DNA from: Phosphoribacter sp037045055
GTDB lineage: Bacteria; Actinomycetota; Actinomycetes; Actinomycetales; Dermatophilaceae
Length of the DNA: 64,000 bases
Assembly: GCA_037045055.1 (NCBI GenBank)
Contig: JBAOHJ010000001.1
Coordinates: 434,001-498,000 of the forward strand
Direction of reading: 5' to 3'
Under the pieces are notes generated by a model. The model did no database searches and was not told where the DNA came from. It worked only from the letters and a program-made list of their open reading frames with translations. The position numbers and the translations under genes were made by a program. This document shows, one piece after another, positions 8,703-15,890 of the stretch (the first letter of the stretch is position 1; each line of letters starts with the position of its first letter).

Positions 8703-11666
8703 TCAGGGCAGCAACCCCCGGTCCCGCGCCAGGGCGACGGCCTCGGTGCGGCTGGCCGCGCCCAGCTTGGCCAGCAGGTTGGACACGTGCACGCTGACGG
8801 TCTTGGTCGAGATGTACAGCTGGGTGCCGATCTGGCCGTTGCTGCGCCCCCGCTCGATGAGGCGCAACACCTCGACCTCACGCGGGGTCAGCACGGCACC
8901 GGAGGCGGTGGCGCTCTGGACGGCCGGCGGGGTGAGCGCGTCGAGCTCGTCGAGCAGGGGCCGCGCCCGCAGGGCCTGCGCGGTGTGTCTGGCCCGGGCC
9001 GCGCTCTCCCGAGCGCCGACCCGGTCTCCGGTCGCCTGCTGGGCCTGGGCCAGTCGTGCCAGCGAGCGCGCCGTTTCGTACACGTGCCCGTACCTACCGA
9101 ACCCCGCCACGCTGGCCCGCCACGCCTCGACCAGCTCGGGGCCCGGTGTGCCCCGCTCGCTCGCCCAGGCCACTCGCAACTGCTCGGCGCGCAGTCGCAA
9201 CGCCCAGGCCCACGTCTCCCGGCTGGTGTCGGCCAGCCCGTCGAGGCCGGCGGCCCGATCCAGCATCGAGCGCCGCGTCACCGGTTCGCCGGTCGGGGGG
9301 TCGATCACCGCGGCGGCCCGCGCGCCGAGCCGGGCCACCGTGTCGAGCAGGCGTTGGCGCAGCGGCCCGTCGAGCCGCCCCACCGCGGCGGCGGCCTGAC
9401 CGGCCACCAGCGCCGCGAGCCGCACGACCGCGTGATAGGTGCCCCAGACGTCGTCGAGGCCGCGCACCGCCTCGTCGGCCAGGTCGAGCAGGCCCTCGAC
9501 ATCGCCTGCGTGGCCCAACAGGTCGACCCCGGCGGTGGCCGTGAGCACGATGCACAGACCGTCGACCGGCCACCATTCCCGCAGCGCGCTCAGGGCGGCC
9601 GAGTCCGGCCGGTCGCCGCGACCGGCCGAGACGAGCAGTCGGGTGGCATCGACCAGCGCCTGGCCCGGCTGCGGCAGGACCGCCGCGCCGGTGTCCAGAC
9701 GCTGCAGCGCTGCGGGCCAGTCCCCCAGCTCGTAGGCGACCACCCCGGCGCGTAGCCGACACTCCAGCCCCCAGGGCGCCCACGGACGATGGATCGTCCG
9801 GGCCAGGTGGGCGCCCTCGTCGAACCGCGCCAGGGCACCGACCAGGTCGCCGCGCCGATGCCGGAAGGCGGCCAGTTGGTAGATCACGCGCAGGGCGATG
9901 GGGTCGCCACCGTCCAGGCCGGCCAGCAGCGCCGTGAGGTCGCCTTCGGCGCGGTCCAGGTCGTCCATCGCCTCGATCACCCGGACCATGACGACCCGGA
10001 TCTCGGTGAGCGCCGTGAGGTCCCCCAGCTCGTCGGCCAGGGCGATGGCGCGATCGGCCACGTCGCTGGCGTCGGACCAGCGGTCCAGGTCGACCAGCAC
10101 CTGGACCTGCGCGACAAGCACGCGCAGCACGCGCCCCTTCTCCTGCGGTGGCACGAGGCGCAGGGCCTCGGCCACCGCCGCCGGACGGTCCACGGGCATG
10201 TCGAGGGTCCGCGACGTCGTCGCGAAGGCGGCCAGCAGCTCGGCCCGACCCGCGGCGCTCTGGCTCGCACCCGGGTGCTCCAGGCGGTCCCGCAGCAACT
10301 CGACGGCTCGCAGGGTGTCCCCCGCGGTCCGGGCCGCCTCGGCGGCGGCCAGCGTCACCTCGTCCCGCTGCGAGTCGTCCTCGGACATCCAGTCCAGGGC
10401 CCGCTCCAGATGGCCCAACGCCTCCCGCGGACCGCCCAGGGCCATGGCCCGCCCGGCGGCCACCCGGCTGGCCCGGGTGGCGGTGGACAGGTCTCCGCCC
10501 CCGGCGGCGTGCCGGGCCAGCTCCGAGGCCGTCGCCGGGCTCGGGACCTCGGCGAGGATCGCGGCATACCGCCGATGCAGACGCATCCGCTGGCCGGGCA
10601 GCAGGGTCTCCAGGACGGCCTCGCCGAGCAGCGCATGGCGGAAGCGGTAGGCCGGGGGCCACGACGTCACCAGCACCTGGCGGTCGACGGCCTGGCTCAG
10701 AGCGCAGTCCAAGGCCGGCTCGGTCACCTCGGCGACCCGGACCAGCAGGTCGTGCGTCACGGTCCGCCCACCGACGGCCACCGCGCGGACCACGTCCTGG
10801 GCCGGTGGGTCGAGGTGCTCGATCCGGGAGCGCAGCACCCGGCTCAGGTCGCCGCCCACGGACAGACCCGCGGACGAGCTGCGGGCCAGCTCCTCGGCGA
10901 AGAACGGGTTCCCCTCGGCCCGCCGGACGATCGCCTCGACGGTATGCCGCTGCAGGGCACCGTCGGCCATGGCCGCCACCAGCTCGCGGATGTCGCGGTC
11001 GGCCATCGCCGTCAGCGACAGGGAGTCGACCCCCGCCAGACGCGCCCAGACCGCGAGGGTGTCCACGAGCGGATGGCGGCGATGCAGGTCGTCGGAGCGA
11101 TAGGTGACGACCAGGGACACGGCGGTGGAGAACCCGCGGGTGAGCAGCAGGGTGAGCATGTCGCGGGAGGAGTGGTCGGCCCAGTGCACGTCCTCGACGA
11201 CGACGAGCGTGGGCCGCTGGGCGCCGAGCCGGTTGAGCAGGGCGTGCACCGCCTCGGCGACCAGGCCGGGGTCGGCCACGGCCGGTGGACCGGTCGGGTC
11301 GGTCGAGGCAGGCCGCTCGGTCGGGACCGGCGCCAGCTTGGCCAGGCTGGGATGGCCGTGTCGGACCGCATCGAGCGCCTGCGGGTCCTCGGCGTGCACC
11401 CGACCGGTGATCTCGACGAAGGGGAGGTAGGTCATCGCCGGACCCATCTGACCGACGCAGTGACCGGCCAACACCGTCCACCCCGCCTCCGCGGCCTGGA
11501 CCGCGAGGGCGTCCAGCAGCCGCGACTTGCCGATGCCGGCCTCCCCGGACAGCACGAGGCGCCCGCCCGGCTGCCGGTCCGGTCCCAGCCCGACCGCACG
11601 GCGCGCCAGGTCCAATTCGGCGGCGCGGCCGACGAACCCCCCGTGCGCACTCGGCATACCGGCCAT
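8703..11666 (-). CDS. Large AAA/LuxR-family transcriptional regulator (LAL type)
   Basis: About 987 aa. It begins with FVGRAAELDLARRAV and a STAND-type ATPase with Walker A SGEAGIGKSRL near residue 52 and VVVEDVHWAD as Walker B; the middle is helical and TPR-like (Ala/Leu/Arg rich); the end is a LuxR helix-turn-helix (LTPREVEVLRLIERGRSN, ISTKTVSVHVSNLL). Such LAL regulators couple a ligand or ATP switch to activation of a pathway or secondary-metabolite cluster. Start is uncertain: ATG 11666, ATG 11657 (inside an octamer copy) or ATG 11699; none has a good ribosome site. It is downstream of a small gene in the same direction. Target genes are unknown, though the catabolic genes on either side are candidates. 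Confidence 0.88.
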   Translation of the reverse strand: MAGMPSAHGGFVGRAAELDLARRAVGLGPDRQPGGRLVLSGEAGIGKSRLLDALAVQAAEAGWTVLAGHCVGQMGPAMTYLPFVEITGRVHAEDPQALDAVRHGHPSLAKLAPVPTERPASTDPTGPPAVADPGLVAEAVHALLNRLGAQRPTLVVVEDVHWADHSSRDMLTLLLTRGFSTAVSLVVTYRSDDLHRRHPLVDTLAVWARLAGVDSLSLTAMADRDIRELVAAMADGALQRHTVEAIVRRAEGNPFFAEELARSSSAGLSVGGDLSRVLRSRIEHLDPPAQDVVRAVAVGGRTVTHDLLVRVAEVTEPALDCALSQAVDRQVLVTSWPPAYRFRHALLGEAVLETLLPGQRMRLHRRYAAILAEVPSPATASELARHAAGGGDLSTATRASRVAAGRAMALGGPREALGHLERALDWMSEDDSQRDEVTLAAAEAARTAGDTLRAVELLRDRLEHPGASQSAAGRAELLAAFATTSRTLDMPVDRPAAVAEALRLVPPQEKGRVLRVLVAQVQVLVDLDRWSDASDVADRAIALADELGDLTALTEIRVVMVRVIEAMDDLDRAEGDLTALLAGLDGGDPIALRVIYQLAAFRHRRGDLVGALARFDEGAHLARTIHRPWAPWGLECRLRAGVVAYELGDWPAALQRLDTGAAVLPQPGQALVDATRLLVSAGRGDRPDSAALSALREWWPVDGLCIVLTATAGVDLLGHAGDVEGLLDLADEAVRGLDDVWGTYHAVVRLAALVAGQAAAAVGRLDGPLRQRLLDTVARLGARAAAVIDPPTGEPVTRRSMLDRAAGLDGLADTSRETWAWALRLRAEQLRVAWASERGTPGPELVEAWRASVAGFGRYGHVYETARSLARLAQAQQATGDRVGARESAARARHTAQALRARPLLDELDALTPPAVQSATASGAVLTPREVEVLRLIERGRSNGQIGTQLYISTKTVSVHVSNLLAKLGAASRTEAVALARDRGLLP

Positions 11667-11708
11667 TATCGCCGGCGGTGCGAAACCCCCGCCGCACATC
11701 GCAGGCGG

Positions 11709-11864
11709 TCAGTGTCCGCCCCGCTCGGCGCGCACGAGGGCGCGCACCCGGCGCACGATCGCCAGCGAGGAGTCGCTGCGCTCGCCGGTGCGCCCGTGCC
11801 GGCAGTGCCGAGCGTGCACCTCGGCACGCGCGGTGTCGGGGATGTGCAGTGTCGTCGTGGTCAT
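11709..11864 (-). CDS. Small hypothetical protein, 51 aa
   Basis: Not recognised. It starts MTTTTLHIPDTARAEVHARH and ends in an Arg-rich helix (SSLAIVRRVRALVRAERGG). It contains one Cys and five His, and has no transmembrane segment. The start at 11864 is supported by GAGGAGCG 6-7 nt upstream. It reads towards the LuxR gene, with 42 nt between stop and the presumed regulator start, so it may be co-transcribed and serve as an accessory peptide. A longer in-frame start at 11930 has no ribosome site. Coding potential rests on the ribosome site and context only. Confidence 0.5.
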   Translation of the reverse strand: MTTTTLHIPDTARAEVHARHCRHGRTGERSDSSLAIVRRVRALVRAERGGH

Positions 11865-11913
11865 GGTCAACGCTCCTCGTCGCACCTGGATGGGCACCTG
11901 CAAGGTTCGTCGT

Positions 11914-11970
11914 CTGAGGTAGCGGCGCACATCGGGCGAAGTCCCGATCCGGGCTCGCTGCCTACCTCAG
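11914..11970. repeat. Nested inverted repeats in divergent intergenic region
   Basis: Outer arms CTGAGGTAG (11914-11922) and CTACCTCAG (11962-11970) enclose an inner hairpin ATCGGG-6 nt-CCCGAT (11931-11948). The region lies between the divergent 51-aa gene and the DUF2853 gene, so it is more likely an operator or leader structure than a terminator. The remaining DNA of the 240-nt gap has only the -10 candidate listed separately. Confidence 0.4.
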
Positions 11971-12053
11971 GTCGCCGGATGACCGCCTTGCGGCGCCTGA
12001 GGGCAGCCCCCAGGTCGCCGGTGCCCATCCCCGCCGCGAGGTCCGGGCGCGGT

Positions 12054-12059
12054 TACAGT
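12054..12059 (+). promoter_or_regulatory. Candidate -10 box for the DUF2853 gene
   Basis: TACAGT about 45 nt before the ATG at 12105. A transcript from here would carry a leader of roughly 38 nt including the GGAAAGGA ribosome site, unlike the leaderless genes elsewhere in the window. Confidence 0.4.
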
Positions 12060-12104
12060 GAGGAGCAGGCGCGGCGGGGTCGCGCCCTGGGGAAAGGACG
12101 CTCC

Positions 12105-12425
12105 ATGGCCACGGACTGGGCCGCCGATGTCAAGAAGCATGCTCCGGGCGCCTCGGATGCCGTGATCGCCGGCATCGTTCGCCATTGCGGGATCGCGTTG
12201 CACAAACGCGACTCCTCGCTGGTGTCCTTCTCGGACAAGGCGGAGACCGACCGGGTGCGCAACGGCTTCCTCAAGAAGAAGCTCGCACTCACCGACGACG
12301 ACGCGACGCTCGACGCGGCGATCGCCGAGGTGGGCCAGCGGATGAAGGGCGACCGGACCAAGAACCGCGTCACCGTCTACTACCTGCTCGCCGAGAGGTT
12401 CGGCAAGCTCTCGCTCTTCGGCTGA
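12105..12425 (+). CDS. DUF2853 family protein
   Basis: 106 aa, full length for the family and well conserved to it: WAADVKKHAP at the N-terminus, IAGIVRHCGIALHKRDSSLV, FLKKKLALTD and RVTVYYLLAERFGKL at the C-terminus. These are small all-helical cytosolic proteins found in actinobacteria and proteobacteria, with a solved structure but no established function. Lys/Asp-rich, no signal or membrane segment. The ATG follows GGAAAGGACG. It is monocistronic, divergent from the small 51-aa gene and convergent with the next gene. I can add nothing on its role. Confidence 0.85.
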   Translation: MATDWAADVKKHAPGASDAVIAGIVRHCGIALHKRDSSLVSFSDKAETDRVRNGFLKKKLALTDDDATLDAAIAEVGQRMKGDRTKNRVTVYYLLAERFGKLSLFG

Positions 12426-12498
12426 TCTGGGGGGCCGCCGGTCCCCCGCCGGGCCGTTCGCCGCGCGGATCCGACGAGCTGCTCGGTGACGACCCCGA

Positions 12499-13710
12499 TC
12501 ACACGATCGGCGTGTCGGGGTCCAGCCAGGTGATGTCACGGTAGCCGAAGCCCACGCACGCCGAGCGCAGGTCCGGGTAGAGCGTCGACTCGTTGCGCAG
12601 CACGAGACCGTCGGCGATCGCGTAGCCCGAACACACGACGGTGTATGCCGCGCCCGCCCGGTTGGCCAGGACCGTCGGCATGCCGGTCTGGGCCCCGCGA
12701 TCGTCGCGCACGAAGACGACCGACCCCAATGGTTCGGCGCGCGCTGGGCTCGCGGCGTAGACCAGCAGGCGGCGCAGGCCGGCGACGTCGGTGGCCAGGG
12801 TGAGGTCGGTCTGCGCCGAGGGGAAGCCGGTGCGCCGCCGGGCGGCGAACCAGCGTCGGGTCTCGGCGTGCCGGAAGCTCACCGCTGCGTGTCGCGACTC
12901 GACGACCGCCCCCACGGTGGCGGGATAGCCCTTCGGCACCGCCAGGCGGAAGGAGATCCGACGGGCTCCGGCGCGCCCGGTCGGGAAGACCACGACCGGG
13001 TCGGCGTCCACCCGCGCCGACGCGTTGCTGCGGGGCACCTGGCCACCGGATCCCCCGCCCCCGGGCCCGGTGGCGGGCCGCGACGGCTCATCCGCCTCGG
13101 GCCACGGGCGAGGGGACCACCGGGCCGGGTCGAGGGTCAGCTCACTGGGGCGCAGGGCGGCGAACCGCTCCCGCAGGAAGCCGTCCTGGACACGCAGCGC
13201 GAGGTCGTTGTCGTCGGCCTCGGCCCGCCGCACGTCCTGCGCCACTTGGAGCAAGAGGGCCAGCTGGGCCATGAGCAGGGCCTCGGCCTCGGGGTTGGGA
13301 CCACGCGCGCGGCTGGCCTCGAAGGCCCGCAGGCTCTGCGGGAGGTAGCTCTCCAGCACGGCCCGCAGGGTCGGGCCGGCCGGCACGCCCAGCGGGGGCG
13401 CGCAGTCGGTGATGGACCGGGCTAGCGGCACGGCCTCGGTGGGTAGCAACCCGCTCACCGCGTTGACCTGGGCCACCGTGTCGGCGCCGACCCGCCGGCG
13501 GGGTGGGCGCGGGCGGCCCGAGGCCGGCTCGGCCAGGTGCGCCAGCAGCTCGGGGGTGGTCCACCCGGTCAGGTCGACCCGGCGCGAGCGCCTGGGCGCA
13601 AGACGAGCCAACGCGTCGTCCACCAGCGCCCGGCGTCGTCCGTCGCCGACGGCGGTGCGCACAAGCGGGTCGGCGACGGCCTTGACCAGGTCCCTGGCTC
13701 TGGGCGGCAT
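12499..13710 (-). CDS. Hypothetical protein, 403 aa
   Basis: Not recognised. The N-terminal half is helical and Arg/Ala/Leu rich (DLVKAVADPLVRTAVGDG; LPTEAVPLARSI; YLPQSLRAFEA), with a patch resembling the helical linker of actinobacterial toxin-domain or tellurite-type proteins. A Pro/Gly/Ser linker lies near residue 195, followed by a mixed alpha/beta domain with RRISFRLAVPKGYP, LTLATDVAGLRRLLVYAAS, VVFVRDDRG and a Cys-containing tail. No signal or membrane segment. The start ATG at 13710 lies within an octamer copy and lacks a ribosome site, so the true start may be slightly downstream. It follows the C-C hydrolase gene with a 92-nt gap in the same direction. Confidence 0.65.
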   Translation of the reverse strand: MPPRARDLVKAVADPLVRTAVGDGRRRALVDDALARLAPRRSRRVDLTGWTTPELLAHLAEPASGRPRPPRRRVGADTVAQVNAVSGLLPTEAVPLARSITDCAPPLGVPAGPTLRAVLESYLPQSLRAFEASRARGPNPEAEALLMAQLALLLQVAQDVRRAEADDNDLALRVQDGFLRERFAALRPSELTLDPARWSPRPWPEADEPSRPATGPGGGGSGGQVPRSNASARVDADPVVVFPTGRAGARRISFRLAVPKGYPATVGAVVESRHAAVSFRHAETRRWFAARRRTGFPSAQTDLTLATDVAGLRRLLVYAASPARAEPLGSVVFVRDDRGAQTGMPTVLANRAGAAYTVVCSGYAIADGLVLRNESTLYPDLRSACVGFGYRDITWLDPDTPIV

Positions 13711-13802
13711 ACCAGCATTGTCCCTGGTGTCGGACCGTCCCCGCGGCCCGCCCCGCGCTGGCGGCGGGCCCGGTGCGCGGACGGGCCCGGCGGGCCCGAC
13801 GC

Positions 13803-14684
13803 TCAGCCGGCGAAGTCCGCGGGGAGCCCGACGTTCCCGCGGTAGTTCGGCTTCAGTCCGAGCAGCGCGTTGACCGAGGGCAGCGACGTGTGGTCGTGGC
13901 CCTGGCCCTCGGCGTAGAGGCCGAACATCTCCGTGCCGAAGGTCATGTCCAGGTCGTCGACGATCTGCTGCTTCCACCCTCGACGGACCACCTGGGTGGC
14001 CAGCCGTCGCACGATCCGGTTGCGCGACATGATGTTGTCGGCGATCTCGTAGGCGCGTGGCATGAGCCGGTCGCGGGGCACGATCTCCGACACGAGGCCG
14101 AACTGCAGGGCCTGCTGTGGGGTCATGGTGTCGCCGGTCATGAGGTACCACACCGCCTGGCGGTAGGGCATCAGCCGCAGGAAGCAGCTGTGGATGCCGT
14201 CCCCGGGGACGTTGTTGACGAGCATGTGCGGGTCGAGGATGGTGATGTCGTCCGCCATGATCGCGAAGTCGCAGCACAGGGCGAGCTCGGTGTGGCCCCC
14301 GGATCCGCTGAGCACGCCGAGCGTGGGCACCTCGACGTCCTGGATCTGGGCGATGAGCATCCGCCGGCCGTCGACGAACATGTGGTCGTAGCGGGTGTTC
14401 GTCGGGTCGTGGCGCTCCTGCATCCACGACTCCTTCTCGAAGTCGGTGACCCAGACGTCCTCCTTGGCCGTGAAGATGATCATCTCGGTGTCCCGGTCGG
14501 TGCCGAGCATCCGCCACATCTTGCCGATCGCGTCGTGCAGCTCCATCGACCAGATCAGCGGGCCGTTGTTGCAGTGCATGGTCACCGTGACGACGCCGTC
14601 GTCGCGCCGTTCCATGAGGAACAGCTCGGCGAACATCTCCTGGATCTGCTCGAAGGTGGGCCATTTCACGAACTCGGTGTTCAT
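13803..14684 (-). CDS. Crotonase-fold C-C hydrolase, 6-oxocamphor-hydrolase-like
   Basis: 293 aa. The sequence follows 6-oxocamphor hydrolase, a crotonase homologue that opens beta-diketones by a retro-Claisen reaction rather than hydrating enoyl-CoA. Aligning from memory, the residues important there are present: His50 (WSMELHDAI), His131 (GSGGHTEL), His153 (DPHML) and Asp162 (NVPGDGIH); further similarity is MTGDTMTPQQALQFGLVSE and LMPRAYEIAD. A normal crotonase would not keep all of these. Start MNTEF at 14684 has GGAGAGGAT upstream. It is downstream of, and co-directional with, the molybdenum hydroxylase genes, 174 nt away. The likely substrate is a cyclic or acyclic 1,3-diketone (inference). 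Confidence 0.75.
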   Translation of the reverse strand: MNTEFVKWPTFEQIQEMFAELFLMERRDDGVVTVTMHCNNGPLIWSMELHDAIGKMWRMLGTDRDTEMIIFTAKEDVWVTDFEKESWMQERHDPTNTRYDHMFVDGRRMLIAQIQDVEVPTLGVLSGSGGHTELALCCDFAIMADDITILDPHMLVNNVPGDGIHSCFLRLMPYRQAVWYLMTGDTMTPQQALQFGLVSEIVPRDRLMPRAYEIADNIMSRNRIVRRLATQVVRRGWKQQIVDDLDMTFGTEMFGLYAEGQGHDHTSLPSVNALLGLKPNYRGNVGLPADFAG

Positions 14685-14829
14685 CGGCGATCCTCTCCGG
14701 CGGTGATCCGGGTCGGCGGGCGGAGTCGGCGCAGCCCGGGTGGCGTCCTCGCCGCGAATGTATGCCGCGCGGCGGGGGCCGCCCCAATAGCCATCAGGGA
14801 TGGCTGGCATGACCCGGCCGAGCACCCGG

Positions 14830-14871
14830 CCGGACGGCTACGCGGACAGACCGGACGGCTACGCGGACAGA
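14830..14871. repeat. Two-copy 21-bp tandem repeat at the 3' end of the FAD subunit gene
   Basis: Exact duplication: 14830-14850 and 14851-14871, unit beginning CCGGACGGCTACGCGG. The stop codon of the FAD-subunit gene (14859-14861) lies in the second copy. Confidence 0.85.
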
Positions 14872-15890
14872 TCCGTCCGGCTCACCCGCCACCGGGTCGC
14901 GGTCATGTCCTCGCCGCGCAGCTCGTGCAGGGCATGGGCGACGAACGCCGGCACCACCCGCTTGCGCCAGTGCGAGTCCAGATCGGTGTTGTTCATCGGC
15001 TTGGCCGCGGAGGCAGTGGCACGGGCCACCTGCTCGATCACCTCGTCGGTCAGCGACTCGCCGCGCAGCAGCTCGCCCGTGGTCGTGAGGATGGGGCACG
15101 AGGCGACCGCCCCGAGGGCGATCCGCGTCTGGAGCACCGTGCCGTCGGGGGCGAGCTCGGCGGCGGCGGCGAACCCGAGGACGGGGAAGTCGAACGACCC
15201 CCGCCGGCGCAGCTTCCAGTAGCTGCTGCGCCACGTCCGCCGGTCCGGCAGCAGGACGTCGGTGAGGATCTCGTCGGGCTCGCACGCGAGGTAGGCGATG
15301 CCGTCGTTGCGGTAGAGGTCCTCGACGGCCAGCTCGCGTCGACCGCGCACGCTGACCAGCTCGACCCGGGCGCCCAACGAGATCAACGCCGGGGCGCAGT
15401 CGGTGGACGACACGGCCAGGCAGCGCCGGCTCGCCGTCGCGACCCAACACACGCTCCCCTGGCACTTCATGCAGAAGTCGATCGCCTTGCGCCACTCGTA
15501 GCTCTGGTCGTAGTAGCCACATCGGGTGTCCAGGCACAGGTTGCCCCCCAGCGTGCCCATGGCGCGCAGATGCCCGGAGGCCACCTGCGACGCGGCCTGC
15601 CACAGACCGGCATACCGCTGCCGGACCGGCGCCGACCCGACGACCTGGGCAAGCGTCAGCCCGCTGCCGAGGCGCAGCCCACCGTCCGGCTCGTCGACGA
15701 CCTGGCGCACCTCGGCGACGTTGCGCAGCGACACCAGCACGTGCGGGGTCTGTTGCCGGCGTTTCATGTTCGGCAGCAGATCCGTGCCGCCGGCCATGAT
15801 GCGCGCGCCCGGGCCCTCGTCGGCGAGGATGCGCGCGGCCTGCTGCACCGACGCTGGCGCGAGATAGCGGAACGAGGGCAGCCGCATCAT
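14859..15890 (-). CDS. Molybdenum hydroxylase FAD subunit, HcrB-like with extra 4Fe-4S loop
   Basis: 343 aa, medium FAD subunit of a xanthine-oxidase-family enzyme, passing electrons between the molybdenum/2Fe-2S subunits and an external partner. FAD motifs: MAGGTDLLP near residue 33 and LGGNLCLD near 114. It has an insertion (about 119-165) rich in Cys: C124, C140, C148 and C157, spaced 16, 8 and 9. This is the spacing I recall for the 4Fe-4S ligands C122/C138/C146/C155 of 4-hydroxybenzoyl-CoA reductase beta, absent from ordinary xanthine dehydrogenases. Three further Cys are nearby. The ATG at 15890 overlaps the large-subunit stop as ATGA, implying coupled translation. Physiological substrate is unknown. 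Confidence 0.85.
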   Translation of the reverse strand: MMRLPSFRYLAPASVQQAARILADEGPGARIMAGGTDLLPNMKRRQQTPHVLVSLRNVAEVRQVVDEPDGGLRLGSGLTLAQVVGSAPVRQRYAGLWQAASQVASGHLRAMGTLGGNLCLDTRCGYYDQSYEWRKAIDFCMKCQGSVCWVATASRRCLAVSSTDCAPALISLGARVELVSVRGRRELAVEDLYRNDGIAYLACEPDEILTDVLLPDRRTWRSSYWKLRRRGSFDFPVLGFAAAAELAPDGTVLQTRIALGAVASCPILTTTGELLRGESLTDEVIEQVARATASAAKPMNNTDLDSHWRKRVVPAFVAHALHELRGEDMTATRWRVSRTDLSA

